47,258 nucleotides of DNA from Nostoc sp. 106C (GTDB taxonomy: Bacteria > Cyanobacteriota > Cyanobacteriia > Cyanobacteriales > Nostocaceae). Below are positions 1 through 8,367 of the stretch, in pieces. Location: NCBI RefSeq assembly GCF_002154725.1, contig NZ_MTAW01000014.1, positions 1 through 47,258 of the forward strand, in the 5' to 3' direction. The first letter of the stretch is position 1. The number at the start of each line of letters is the position of its first letter. The notes beneath the pieces were generated by a model. That model was not told the origin of the DNA and made no database searches. It worked only from the letters and a program-made list of their open reading frames with translations. Both the position numbers and the translations under genes were made by a program.

Positions 1-26
1 AGTTATTATTGACTGCCATCTCTTAA

Positions 27-150
27 CTTAGTGCCATTCGGAACGAAACCCAACACTTCAAAGTCCTGTAATTGTTGGGTTTCACTCAGTTCAAACGCCA
101 CTTCACTCAAGTCGGGAAACCCACCCACGTAAGTGGCTCCCCAACCTACG
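27..150. repeat. interspersed intergenic repeat, left edge
   Basis: A repeat-rich non-coding stretch. Positions 31-51 (GTGCCATTCGGAACGAAACCC) recur with one mismatch at 47238-47258, and part of it recurs in inverted form at 47079-47092. Inside it, GAAACCCAACA (45-55) and TGTTGGGTTTC (73-83) form a perfect 11-bp inverted repeat. Such GGTTTCGTTCC/GTAGGTTGGG-type sequences are common dispersed repeats in cyanobacterial intergenic DNA. I see no transposase attached. Confidence 0.6.
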
Positions 151-179
151 CATCTGTCTCATTTTTTCCTGGAATTGGT

Positions 180-491
180 ATGACAGCAAGCAATCTTAGA
201 CAGCAAATTTTAGAACATCTTGAAACATTACTAGGAGAACAGGTAAAAACTCTCCTGTTAACATGGCTGACTAGTTCATCTGGGGATTTAGAAGATTTTG
301 AGCAGTTACTTATAAATCAAGCTACTCAAACGACAGAAGAATTATTTGAGGTAGGTGAGATAGACACAGCATTAAATTTTCAACATCTTACTGAAGCCCA
401 AATGGTTCAGCAGAGTCTATCTGCTCTCGAAGCTTACCGTCGCACAGGTTCAGGAGTGACGCATAGCCATGCAGCTTTATTGATGAGCTAA
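180..491 (+). CDS. small hypothetical protein, antitoxin-like C-terminus
   Basis: A 103-residue protein of unknown function if it starts at ATG 180. An in-frame start at 72 would run through the repeat and add 36 residues of low-quality sequence, so I prefer 180. The N-terminal half is rich in Leu, Gln and Glu and probably helical. The C-terminal part (LTEAQMVQQSLSALEAYRRT followed by a V-T-H-S-H segment) resembles the tail of RelB/StbD-like or Phd-like antitoxins, where such a helix is followed by a short His-containing turn. No toxin gene follows (the next gene is a BNR protein), so antitoxin is only a weak guess. The C-terminus may be truncated. Confidence 0.5.
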   Translation: MTASNLRQQILEHLETLLGEQVKTLLLTWLTSSSGDLEDFEQLLINQATQTTEELFEVGEIDTALNFQHLTEAQMVQQSLSALEAYRRTGSGVTHSHAALLMS

Positions 492-644
492 ATCGCAGTT
501 TCTACAAGTAATAATTGTTAAATATATTTTAATTAATATCGAAATAGATGAATTCGGTAACACTTTTTATTCTAGCAAGGTGAATATTAAGCCAAACTTA
601 TTCTTATTCTAGAAATAGAGAACTTTATTAAGAAGAGAAAGCTT

Positions 645-1598
645 ATGTCTCAAGTTTTTATTGGTACAGAACAAGGACTTTTTGAGTTAGAAAGTGACAA
701 TAAGGTAATTCCAGCTGAATCAGGACCACCGACAATCAAATTTTTGGCGGCTAGCCAAGGTCAAGCTTATGCATTGACTTTAGATGATGCACTCTGGTCG
801 AAAAGACAAAATCAGCCTTGGCAGATGGTTAACTCACAACCAGTAAAAGAAGAAGTATGGGCCTTTGCAGTTGATTCTCATGTTCCGGAGCGACTTTATC
901 TAGGAGTGTCGCCAGCACTGCTATATCAAAGTCATGATGGTGGTAAAAACTGGAAACCCTGCGATTCTATCCGGCAGATCCCAGGTTATGAGCAATGGAC
1001 TTTTCCACCACCCCCACATATTCCTCACGTTCGCTCTATTGCTTCAGATGCCAAAGCTGACAATGGTCTTTATATTGGAGTTGAAGAAGGCGGAATTTTT
1101 CGGAGTCACGACCAAGGTCAAACTTGGGAAAGCCTCAATGAAGGACTTTATTGGGATGTGCATACAGTCGTCCCAGCTAATGATGTCTTGCGGTTGTATG
1201 CAACGACTGGAAATGGTTTTTATCGCAGTGATGATGGTGGTCACCACTGGCGACATATCAAAGAAGGACTAGAACGCAGTTACACAGTACCTTGTGTTGC
1301 ATCTTTGCAGCAACCAAACCTACTATTTACTGCTGCGGCTGCGGGTCCACCACCAACTTGGAAGCAAGGAGCAAATGTAGCACTGTATCGTAGCGTAGAT
1401 GGTGGCGAACACTGGCAGAAATTAGCACAGGGACTACCGTCAAAGTTCGATGTCATGATTCGAGCCTTAATTATAGATCCAGAAGACAGGGTTTTCGCGG
1501 CTGCTGGTGATGAGCTGTATATGAGTCAGGATTCGGGAGAAAGCTGGCAGTTATTAGGGAAAGATTTCTCTAATATTCGGGCATTAGCAGTGGTGTGA
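645..1598 (+). CDS. BNR/Asp-box repeat beta-propeller protein
   Basis: A 317-residue protein with five BNR/Asp-box motifs (S-x-D-x-G-x-x-W) at about residues 96-103, 154-161, 195-202, 250-257 and 294-301. The spacing fits a beta-propeller of the YVTN/WD40/BNR superfamily, as in sialidases, xyloglucanases and the Ycf48 photosystem assembly factor. There is no signal peptide, no obvious catalytic residue set and no second domain, so it probably acts in the cytoplasm as a binding scaffold; the ligand is unknown. ATG 645 is preceded by a purine-rich AGAAGAG stretch. It stands alone, convergent with the SemiSWEET gene. Confidence 0.75.
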   Translation: MSQVFIGTEQGLFELESDNKVIPAESGPPTIKFLAASQGQAYALTLDDALWSKRQNQPWQMVNSQPVKEEVWAFAVDSHVPERLYLGVSPALLYQSHDGGKNWKPCDSIRQIPGYEQWTFPPPPHIPHVRSIASDAKADNGLYIGVEEGGIFRSHDQGQTWESLNEGLYWDVHTVVPANDVLRLYATTGNGFYRSDDGGHHWRHIKEGLERSYTVPCVASLQQPNLLFTAAAAGPPPTWKQGANVALYRSVDGGEHWQKLAQGLPSKFDVMIRALIIDPEDRVFAAAGDELYMSQDSGESWQLLGKDFSNIRALAVV

Positions 1599-1657
1599 GC
1601 TGATTTTGATAATGTTGAATTACATATAAAACTTCGACTCAATGTCAATGAACACGA

Positions 1658-1684
1658 GACGTGGTTACTAATTAGTACCACGTC
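1658..1684. terminator. bidirectional hairpin between convergent genes
   Basis: GACGTGGT (1658-1665) and ACTA (1667-1670) pair with TAGT (1673-1676) and ACCACGTC (1677-1684), with one bulged T at 1666. It lies between the 3' end of the BNR gene and the 3' end of the SemiSWEET gene, so it can terminate both. Confidence 0.6.
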
Positions 1685-1687
1685 ACC

Positions 1688-1951
1688 TTATCTGTATTTA
1701 ATTTTCAGCACCAAAATCATCCCAGCAAACAAAAAGGTGACAATGTTTGCGGCAATGATAGGAATATCGTGAACATAAGCGCCATACACCAACCACAAAA
1801 TAATACCTGTACACAGAACAATCAGCATACTCCAAGAAAGATCTTCAGCTGATTTTGACTTCCAGGTTTTTATTAGTTGGGGTAAATAGGCGATTGTCGT
1901 AAGTACTCCTGCTGTTAACCCTAAAATGGTGATGAAGTTAGATTCCTCCAT
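1688..1951 (-). CDS. SemiSWEET family sugar transporter (PQ-loop/MtN3)
   Basis: An 87-residue membrane protein with three predicted transmembrane segments (about 8-26, 40-57 and 63-83), the size and layout of a bacterial SemiSWEET, which dimerises to form a facilitative sugar pore. The family signature A-Y-L-P-Q is at residues 21-25 (PQ motif P24-Q25), followed by K-T-W-K-S-K-S-A-E-D-L-S before helix 2. The substrate (sucrose or a monosaccharide in characterised members) cannot be told from sequence. It is monocistronic and starts at ATG 1951. Confidence 0.88.
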   Translation of the reverse strand: MEESNFITILGLTAGVLTTIAYLPQLIKTWKSKSAEDLSWSMLIVLCTGIILWLVYGAYVHDIPIIAANIVTFLFAGMILVLKIKYR

Positions 1952-1978
1952 TTGAGTTTGCTACCTCTATGCAGTGAA

Positions 1979-2011
1979 ATGGTCAAGTAAGAGCATTTGA
2001 ACTTTGACCAT
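1979..2011. promoter_or_regulatory. inverted repeat upstream of SemiSWEET gene
   Basis: ATGGTCAA (1979-1986) and TTGACCAT (2004-2011) form a perfect 8-bp dyad with a 17-nt spacer, 28 bp upstream of the SemiSWEET start. It could be an operator. No regulator is identified. Confidence 0.25.
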
Positions 2012-2206
2012 ACACTACCATATTCAGCCGAGTACACTTATCAGCCTTAATTGGTATAACCACACTTGATTTTGGTCTGACTTATCAAAAATGTGTAGCT
2101 CTATTTCTTGATACTTACAGCAGGATGGTGAGGCGATCGCACAATATAAGAGAAAATAGGCAAATTAGCAGATGAGGACAAGGCTTAACCTGTAGTATGA
2201 GTTTTT

Positions 2207-2896
2207 ATGTTTGAAGAAAAACCAGAAAATTTACGACTTTATGTTGCAAAATTAGCTAAAGAAGCTTTAGAAAAATCAGAACCATCAGCATGGTTTGAAG
2301 TTTTATATGCCGCAGCTAAGGGTGATACAGCACAAATTCCTTGGGCAAAGTTGGCTCCCCATCCCTATCTGCAAGATTGGTTGACTAAGCATTCACTAAC
2401 CGCTACAGGACAAAAGGCACTGGTCATTGGCTGTGGCTTGGGTGACGATGCAGAAGCTTTAGCAAAACAAGGATTTGAGGTAACAGCATTTGACATTTCT
2501 CCTACAGCTATTGCTTGGTGTCAGCAGCGATTTCCCCTTTCGACTGTAAACTATGTACTTGCAGATTTACTGGCAATGCCCTCACAATGGCATCTTGCTT
2601 TTGACTTAGTTTTTGAATGTCGCAATATCCAAGCTTTACCTTTGAGTGTGCGTTTCTCTGTAATCTCTTCAATCGCTTCAGTAGTGGCTGCTGGTGGGAA
2701 ACTATTAGTAATTAATCGTTTTCGAGAGATAGAAGCCGAACCTTCTGGTCCTCCCTGGCCGTTATCAAACTCCGAACTAGCAGAATTTGAAAACTTGGGA
2801 TTACACCAAATACAACGTCTTGTGTTTTTAGAATCTGAGCAGATTGAAGTCAAGCAACTGCTGATTGAATATCAAAGACCTCATCCTGCTACTTAA
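2207..2896 (+). CDS. class I SAM-dependent methyltransferase
   Basis: A 229-residue Rossmann-fold methyltransferase. Motif I is A-L-V-I-G-C-G-L-G-D at residues 71-80, followed by an acidic ribose-binding position in V-T-A-F-D-I-S (92-98) and a motif with A-D-L-L at about 118-121. The overall arrangement, with an N-terminal helical region that includes a tryptophan (W29) and a small C-terminal cap, resembles thiopurine/TehB-type small-molecule methyltransferases. The acceptor is unknown. It starts at ATG 2207. The gene has no operon partners: a non-coding stretch and a decayed Uma2 gene follow. Confidence 0.8.
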   Translation: MFEEKPENLRLYVAKLAKEALEKSEPSAWFEVLYAAAKGDTAQIPWAKLAPHPYLQDWLTKHSLTATGQKALVIGCGLGDDAEALAKQGFEVTAFDISPTAIAWCQQRFPLSTVNYVLADLLAMPSQWHLAFDLVFECRNIQALPLSVRFSVISSIASVVAAGGKLLVINRFREIEAEPSGPPWPLSNSELAEFENLGLHQIQRLVFLESEQIEVKQLLIEYQRPHPAT

Positions 2897-2975
2897 CAAA
2901 GTTAGCTAATATCAAGCATTACCTTGAGGTTAATGCAGATAAGGTGTATTGCTGGTGTATGCGATCGCTCCTTAA

Positions 2976-3225
2976 TTAAGATGGAGAAACTTCAAAACTG
3001 ACATCTTCATATACATCTGCGATCGCACACTTAAAATCTACACGCGCAATGATTTCTCAGCATTGAAGCAATATTGAGAGAAATAACTACATGAGCATTA
3101 CTTGCTCCTGCCATTGCGTAAACCTGTCCATGTCTATATTCGTGCTTGATGGGACAGGTTTCTTCTCCTTTAAGATAGTCTTCTGAGGAAATATAGTTAG
3201 AATTTGGAGTTGCAACCATCTGCAA
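2976..3225 (-). pseudogene. Uma2-family nuclease remnant with internal deletion
   Basis: On the minus strand, ATG 3225 opens a reading frame whose roughly 56 residues (Y-I-S-S-E-D-Y-L near the start, then H-E-Y-R-H-G-Q-V-Y-A-M-A-G-A) match the N-terminus of cyanobacterial Uma2/DUF820 restriction-endonuclease-like proteins, normally about 190 residues. Near 3050 the frame shifts. The next frame (3050 down to stop 2976-2978) encodes I-A-R-V-D-F-K-C-A-I-A-D-V-Y-E-D-V-S-F-E, which looks like the usual Uma2 C-terminal tail. The middle, including the PD-(D/E)XK core, is gone. It is an internally deleted, frameshifted relic. Confidence 0.7.
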
Positions 3226-3372
3226 TGACCTTGTGTGATGCCTTGTCTCCAGTTTAAAAGAAGCTCAGGGCTAAATTTGCTAAATTTGCATCTCAATAAA
3301 TCTAGCTATTGCTAGATGCGCTAATAGTCTTAAAAGCTATAATTTACCTCTGTTGGTTAGAGACATAAACTT

Positions 3373-4698
3373 GTGGATGCAATATTAGAGCGATCGCACG
3401 CACTTAAACAAGCCTTGGTAGATTTTGTTTTGGACGCAGAAGGTGATTTAGCAAAAGCGCTAGAAACCTATGCAGCCGGAAAGTTACGCACTGGTAATGG
3501 TAATAGCACACAGCAAGACTTAGTTATTGATAGCTTTATTACAGAAGGGAAAGTTGGCGAGCACTCACCATTAGAATTATTTATAAATAGCCATCCTGAT
3601 TTATCACAGAGCGATCGCGATTTAATTAGCAGTTGGCATCGTAGTTTTATAGGCTTATTTGCGATCGCTCAAATCCTACCTGATGGCTTTGAGCTAAGGA
3701 ATTGGTTGACAGATAAATACTACCTCGTTAAGCCAAATAATCCCAAAACCCTACAGGAAATATCTCGATTAAAAGAAGGCGAAATATTGCTAACTCGCAT
3801 TTGTCCTGTTACCGAGAGTGACTGGACATTTTTCAGTAATTATACAATTATGGGGAAATTGGGTAAACCAAAACTCGCTGTAGCTATTGGTAATTTTAAA
3901 GAAACCTATAAAAATAATCTTTACAGCGATGCGCCCGATTTACTAGAAGAAGCTTGGAATTCTGTTGTCCAATACCATCAGCAGTTTGTGGAATTTTTTG
4001 GTACGGACGAAATCACACTACCAGGATATCAACTAAATAAAAAAATAGCTGAATTTCAGGAAATAATCACTGAGAAATACTTGGCAGCTACAGGCATAGA
4101 TACTTCCAAACCTATAGCAGAAATGGCCCAAGAAGCTGGCATTGGTGAAGAGGAAATCAAAGCAGCAGTAGAAGAAATGGGTGCTGACGCAAATGTAGCC
4201 TCGCAAATATTGAAAAATAATGGCAACAATAAAATGGTGATGCCAAAGGTTGATTTACCTAACGAACTTAGGAAAGCAGAACAGGTAACAGCCATTTCTC
4301 ATCCTCGTTGGGGACAAATGTTTTTACCTACTTACAGTAAAATAAAATCAATTTTATCAACAGAAGATTGGCAAAATATTGAAGGTGCTCAAAAACTAAT
4401 TCGCTATTATCTTGAAGACAAAAGTATTAATGCTTTTATATGGTATAGGTTAGCCCAAGAATACCCCAATACATTAGAAAATGTTTTGCAAACAGTTCTG
4501 CAACGTTCCGATTTTCGTCTAAACAGCGACTTGGATGCACTGTTACAAGAATTTCACAAACCTCTAGAGCCAGATTTACCGGAAATTGCTAGTGTTCCTC
4601 TACATCTGCACAACTTATTTCAAGCAGCTGTAGCAGAAGTTCACAAATCCAAGCCTCAAAATAAGGGACAGAAAAAGCCTGCAAAGGGTTTTAAATAA
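3373..4698 (+). CDS. conserved cyanobacterial protein of unknown function
   Basis: A 441-residue soluble protein that I do not recognise. It starts at GTG 3373; a HIP1 site overlaps codons 7-9. No transmembrane segment, signal peptide or metal-binding cysteine motif is visible. The N-terminal half is globular and rich in aromatic residues, with the segment S-S-W-H-R-S-F-I-G-L-F-A at about 85-96. The middle (about 240-280) is acidic and Ala-rich, and the C-terminus ends in a Lys-rich tail (K-P-Q-N-K-G-Q-K-K-P-A-K), suggesting contact with nucleic acid or membrane. The coding pattern and conserved-looking composition leave little doubt that it is a gene. Confidence 0.75.
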   Translation: MDAILERSHALKQALVDFVLDAEGDLAKALETYAAGKLRTGNGNSTQQDLVIDSFITEGKVGEHSPLELFINSHPDLSQSDRDLISSWHRSFIGLFAIAQILPDGFELRNWLTDKYYLVKPNNPKTLQEISRLKEGEILLTRICPVTESDWTFFSNYTIMGKLGKPKLAVAIGNFKETYKNNLYSDAPDLLEEAWNSVVQYHQQFVEFFGTDEITLPGYQLNKKIAEFQEIITEKYLAATGIDTSKPIAEMAQEAGIGEEEIKAAVEEMGADANVASQILKNNGNNKMVMPKVDLPNELRKAEQVTAISHPRWGQMFLPTYSKIKSILSTEDWQNIEGAQKLIRYYLEDKSINAFIWYRLAQEYPNTLENVLQTVLQRSDFRLNSDLDALLQEFHKPLEPDLPEIASVPLHLHNLFQAAVAEVHKSKPQNKGQKKPAKGFK

Positions 4699-4699
4699 G

Positions 4700-4767
4700 G
4701 CTAGCAGACATCAGCGCCAACTCAGTTTGCGTTAACTATTAACGCCTATCGGCTAAAATCTGCTGGC
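4700..4767 (+). terminator. nested hairpin downstream of the 441-aa gene
   Basis: Outer arms GCTAGCAGA (4700-4708) and TCTGCTGGC (4759-4767) pair with one G:U. Inside is a perfect stem-loop of GCGTTAA / TTAACGC (4729-4735 / 4739-4745). There is no long T-run, so termination is probable but not certain. Confidence 0.4.
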
Positions 4768-4867
4768 ATTATTAAGAAATTCAAGTATATTTTTTGCCAA
4801 TCTGGAAACCCAGATGTATCATTTGAGGCGTCCATTGTCAAAAAATTAAATTTGGTTGCATCACAAT

Positions 4868-5461
4868 ATGACAAATTTAAACCAAATTCTGCCCAGTGAC
4901 GGCGTTTTGAAGACGAATTCTTCTAGCACGAACGTGGTTAATATTCGTTCGGCTCCCGCAGTTAAGGACGGTAACGTTATACACCAAGGAAAATCAGGCG
5001 ATCGCGTCAAAATTATAGACAAACAAAAGCCTTCAGGAGACACTCGTACTTGGTACAAAGTGCAGTTTAGTACACAAGCGAAAGATGTCGGCTGGGTACG
5101 CGAAGATGTAATTTCAGTGGTAGCTAGCCAGCCTGCGCCTGATAAAAATCCTTCTGAAACAGACACGCTAGTGTATTTCGTGACTGATACCAAGACAGTG
5201 AGAGTTTATGGTAAGGGGCAGGCATATATAAATGTATACGATAACAAAACTGAAGTGACAAACCGTGCCCCGGCGGCAAAATTACCTAAAAATGAAACTA
5301 ATCAACTCTGGACAACCTATATTGCTTCCAAGGATGGATATACTTATCAAGTCAGATTCATTCCTGGTGCTGACACTGAACTGACAATTATTCATGAAAA
5401 TAAGGTGATTTTACAGCAAAAAGGTTTTCGTGCTGACGGTACTGAGTATCGACCGAAATAA
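4868..5461 (+). CDS. SH3b-domain protein
   Basis: A 197-residue protein from ATG 4868; a TTG at 4856 would add four residues. Residues about 20-85 form a bacterial SH3 domain: V-V-N-I-R-S-A-P, a V-I-H-Q-G-K-S-G-D-R-V-K-I strand, W-Y-K-V-Q-F, and the closing G-W-V-R-E-D. Such domains usually bind peptidoglycan or peptide ligands. The rest (about 95-197) is a beta-rich domain I do not recognise, with D-T-L-V-Y-F-V-T-D near its start. No signal peptide is visible, which is unusual for a wall-binding role. Confident as a gene, less so in role. Confidence 0.7.
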   Translation: MTNLNQILPSDGVLKTNSSSTNVVNIRSAPAVKDGNVIHQGKSGDRVKIIDKQKPSGDTRTWYKVQFSTQAKDVGWVREDVISVVASQPAPDKNPSETDTLVYFVTDTKTVRVYGKGQAYINVYDNKTEVTNRAPAAKLPKNETNQLWTTYIASKDGYTYQVRFIPGADTELTIIHENKVILQQKGFRADGTEYRPK

Positions 5462-5614
5462 GGCAGAGGGTAGGAGGCAGAAGTTAAGAGTAATGAATTA
5501 TCCTCCTTGTCACCCGAAGGGCGTTGGAAACCCTACCAAGAGCGCTGTCTCACCTTGTCCCCCTTCTGTTTCATGCATGGTGGTGTACGAAGTTGATAGG
5601 GGCTACCTTCTGCC
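5462..5614. repeat. intergenic inverted repeat
   Basis: GGCAGAGGGTAG (5462-5473) and CTACCTTCTGCC (5603-5614) form an imperfect 12-bp inverted repeat around a GC-rich spacer. It lies between two convergent genes and may act as a terminator or be a dispersed repeat copy. Confidence 0.35.
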
Positions 5615-5621
5615 TTCATTA

Positions 5622-7007
5622 CTAGCTTTTCGCCTGAGTTGTAACTGTCAATACTTGCGGCGGCGTAGCATCTGGCGGATAGATTAAATCTACTTCTACC
5701 AATCTGCGATCGCCTGCTGGCATATTTAATAAAGTCAAGGGTTCTCCTAGTTGACCTTTCTTTTGCATCAAGTGGATAAACTGAGTTTGCGGCTTACCTC
5801 GGTCATCGTTGTAACGGACTCGCACCGTACCCCGGAAGAACACCTGATTAGATGGTGTATTCAAAAAGCGTAAGCCAGGTTTTACCAACGAATCTTCTTT
5901 CAGTGGCGTTTGGATTGCTACGCTAACAGTTTGTGAACTTTGGGTATTGTTATATAGTGGCAATTTCAGGCTGTATTGAATTCCATAGTTGCCATGAGCG
6001 CGGTATGCGGTGTCAGGATAGCGCACTAGCATATTAGCACTCTGAATTTGACTAGTTCCTAAGCTGCCACCATGCACGGTACTTAAAGCGTAAGACAACG
6101 CCTGACCAGGCTGGGGAATAGTTAAATACCTAGCTTGAGGATTATCAACCAAAAAGGCTCGCCACCCAGATCCACTAGCTACCCCTGCGACACGTCCATA
6201 AACACGGGGTTTGCCAGTGTCCTCTAGGGGGGTGGGGATTTTATCTCGTGGGCCAGCTAGATCACTATTATTGAGTAAATTTTGCCACTCATCTAAAGTC
6301 GGCGCACGCTCACTACCATCAGGATTTGTCTGTGCAAACATAGCGAGACTAGCTGCATAGACTGTGCCGCTACTGCGTAGCCGTATCAAAGTAGACCGAC
6401 CATTTAAGGGTGGGGTAAGTCCCTTCACAGGAATAGGCAGATTCAGTAACATCTGACTTTGCCTTGGTGGAATGACAATTTGGGCAGGAAAAATCTCTTG
6501 TCGCTTTCCTCTAAGTACATCACTGGTAATGCGATCGCCTGGGCCAGAAAAAACTGTACCTAAAATATTTTCTGTAAAAGATGGTAACTGAATAAAGGGT
6601 GCTTCTGGCTGGCTCAAGTAACTTGCTGCTTGTAACACATTTACTGTTACTGGTGCAGAACTAGGATTGTGCAAAATTATCCCTATATAAAGTGAGCGCA
6701 CATTTTCTGGTGGTTCAGCTTTAGCAATGTGGTGAGCAAAAATATCAAATCGCCCCCGAAATGGAAAATTTAAATGAGCTGTTGGTACTTTTTTGCCATC
6801 TGGGGGAAACGTAGAGAGTAAAATCCCTTCTTTTAATACTAATTCTGGGCTATTGCTATTAAATACTGGTACTTTATCGAGCTGTCCTGGTAAGGGACGC
6901 ACGATTTGTGGTTGCACTACTTCTTCAGGCGGTAATGTAGGAGTTGATTGCGCAAGGGTCAAATTTAGTAACAATGGCAACATAGATTTAAATTTTTTCT
7001 CCACCAT
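5622..7007 (-). CDS. DUF3370 domain-containing secreted protein
   Basis: A 461-residue protein of the cyanobacterial DUF3370 family. The N-terminus (basic K4-K5-K7, then L-P-L-L-L-N-L-T-L-A-Q-S) looks like a short signal peptide ending near residue 20, so it is probably exported. The remainder is Pro- and beta-rich, with the typical segments L-N-F-P-F-R-G-R-F-D-I-F-A-H-H and H-N-P-S-S-A-P-V, and carries no enzyme motif. Function is unknown; a periplasmic or envelope structural role is plausible. The start at ATG 7007 lies 16 bp after the 3' end of the peptidase-like gene on the same strand, so the two may be co-transcribed. Confidence 0.8.
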   Translation of the reverse strand: MVEKKFKSMLPLLLNLTLAQSTPTLPPEEVVQPQIVRPLPGQLDKVPVFNSNSPELVLKEGILLSTFPPDGKKVPTAHLNFPFRGRFDIFAHHIAKAEPPENVRSLYIGIILHNPSSAPVTVNVLQAASYLSQPEAPFIQLPSFTENILGTVFSGPGDRITSDVLRGKRQEIFPAQIVIPPRQSQMLLNLPIPVKGLTPPLNGRSTLIRLRSSGTVYAASLAMFAQTNPDGSERAPTLDEWQNLLNNSDLAGPRDKIPTPLEDTGKPRVYGRVAGVASGSGWRAFLVDNPQARYLTIPQPGQALSYALSTVHGGSLGTSQIQSANMLVRYPDTAYRAHGNYGIQYSLKLPLYNNTQSSQTVSVAIQTPLKEDSLVKPGLRFLNTPSNQVFFRGTVRVRYNDDRGKPQTQFIHLMQKKGQLGEPLTLLNMPAGDRRLVEVDLIYPPDATPPQVLTVTTQAKS

Positions 7008-7023
7008 ACAGACGCCGACAAAT

Positions 7024-7536
7024 TTATGAAAGTGCCAGTTTGTTAATAATTAATACGAAATCTGCAACAATACTTACCAAATTTTCGTGGTTCAAAACTG
7101 GAACATGGACAAAGATGCAATGTGCTTTTAGGTGGTATTGGCGCAGGTAATCCAATACTGAATAATAAAGACCCTCACAAACAAATTTACCGCAGTCGTG
7201 GCTAATCTCAATTGCTGTTGCTCCAAAAACTAATTGCTCTAAATCCACTTCTGTTTGCAAAACAGTTTCTGCACAACTAGCACATACTTCCACTGTTAAT
7301 TGCATACGGCTGGCAGCCATGCCACAACAGATAATGTAATCAGGTTGGAGTTCGTTGATTTTTGTAATTACAGAATCACTGGCAAGCTGCACATCCACAG
7401 GTAATTGACGCAAAAAAGTCAAATAATGAGGTAGTGTGTCAAGTTTGGATACTTCTAGTAATAGATCATCAGAAGAATTTGACTGTTGATCGCACAGCCA
7501 AGTGTCAAAAGAAGTTAATAGAAACCTTTTCTTCAT
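7024..7536 (-). CDS. pyroglutamyl-peptidase I-like protein (peptidase C15)
   Basis: A 170-residue protein related to pyrrolidone-carboxylate peptidase, which removes N-terminal pyroglutamate. The N-terminus F-L-L-T-S-F-D matches the family opening I-L-L-T-G-F. Catalytic residues appear kept: Glu83 in T-V-E-V, Cys120 in G-K-F-V-C, and His144 in F-V-H-V-P. It is shorter than typical members (about 200-215) and lacks the usual G-x-x-x-x-x-N-P-S stretch after the first strand, so substrate specificity could differ. Its start (ATG 7536) is divergent from hisH across 58 bp. Confidence 0.7.
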   Translation of the reverse strand: MKKRFLLTSFDTWLCDQQSNSSDDLLLEVSKLDTLPHYLTFLRQLPVDVQLASDSVITKINELQPDYIICCGMAASRMQLTVEVCASCAETVLQTEVDLEQLVFGATAIEISHDCGKFVCEGLYYSVLDYLRQYHLKAHCIFVHVPVLNHENLVSIVADFVLIINKLALS

Positions 7537-7594
7537 AGGAAATATTATTTAAAATAGAAAAACCCTCCATAATAAATTTACAAGGAGCAGGTCA

Positions 7595-8230
7595 ATGCCA
7601 GTTATTGCGGTCATAGACTACGATATGGGAAATTTGCATTCAGTTTGTAAAGGCTTGGAAAAAGCTGGAGCAACTCCTAAAATCACTCATTCTTCCAAGG
7701 AAATAGAAAAAGCAGATGCAGTAGTTTTGCCCGGAGTAGGAGCCTTTGATCCAGCTGTGCAACACTTGCGAGCACGTGGTTTAGAACAACCTATAAAAGA
7801 CACGATCGCATCTGGTAAACCTTTTTTGGGCATCTGCTTGGGATTGCAAATTCTCTTTGAATCAAGTGCAGAAGGTACGCAACCTGGACTGGGAATTATC
7901 AGTGGAAAAGTCAAACGGTTTATTCCAGAACCGGATATCACCATTCCCCACATGGGTTGGAATCAACTGGAAATAACTCAACCAAAAAGTATTATATGGG
8001 AGCATTTACCATCCCAACCTTGGGTGTATTTTGTCCATTCTTATTATGTTGAACCAACCGATCCGCAAATTCGGGCTGCAACTGTTACCCACGGTACTCA
8101 AACTGTCACAGCTGCGATCGCACGCGAAAATCTGATGGCAGTTCAATTTCACCCCGAAAAATCCTCAAATATCGGATTGCAAATCTTGTCTAATTTCGTT
8201 GCTCAAGTACGGGAGAAAGTTGCCGCATAA
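7595..8230 (+). CDS. hisH: imidazole glycerol phosphate synthase, glutaminase subunit HisH
   Basis: A 211-residue class I glutamine amidotransferase. HisH supplies ammonia from glutamine to HisF, giving imidazole glycerol phosphate and AICAR in histidine synthesis. It has the nucleophile elbow G-I-C-L-G-L-Q with Cys81, and His186 and Glu188 in Q-F-H-P-E-K-S, plus the H-M-G-W-N motif at 119-123 that contacts HisF. Length matches the family. AAGGAG at 7582-7587 is a clear ribosome-binding site for ATG 7595. hisF is not adjacent, which is usual in cyanobacteria, where his genes are scattered. Confidence 0.96.
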   Translation: MPVIAVIDYDMGNLHSVCKGLEKAGATPKITHSSKEIEKADAVVLPGVGAFDPAVQHLRARGLEQPIKDTIASGKPFLGICLGLQILFESSAEGTQPGLGIISGKVKRFIPEPDITIPHMGWNQLEITQPKSIIWEHLPSQPWVYFVHSYYVEPTDPQIRAATVTHGTQTVTAAIARENLMAVQFHPEKSSNIGLQILSNFVAQVREKVAA

Positions 8231-8249
8231 TTCAATTTAAATTTCTTTA

Positions 8250-8367
8250 TTTGTCATTTGTTCATTGTCATTTGTCCTTTGTCATTTGTCATTTGCCCTA
8301 AACTAATGACTAATAACAATGACCCTTGACTAATAATCGGTGACTAATAACTAATGACTAGTGACCA
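8250..8367. repeat. short tandem heptamer repeats (TTGTCAT and TAATGAC types)
   Basis: From 8250 the sequence cycles through variants of T-T-G-T-C-A-T, then from about 8302 through variants of T-A-A-T-G-A-C on the same strand. The two blocks are near inverted complements (GTCATT versus AATGAC). This is the short tandemly repeated repetitive type well known in heterocystous cyanobacteria. It fills the hisH-rsmD gap and can fold into a long imperfect hairpin. Confidence 0.65.

Noticed and set aside
72-179. Longer start for the first small gene
   Set aside because: The extra 36 codons lie within an intergenic repeat; ATG 180 gives the plausible protein.
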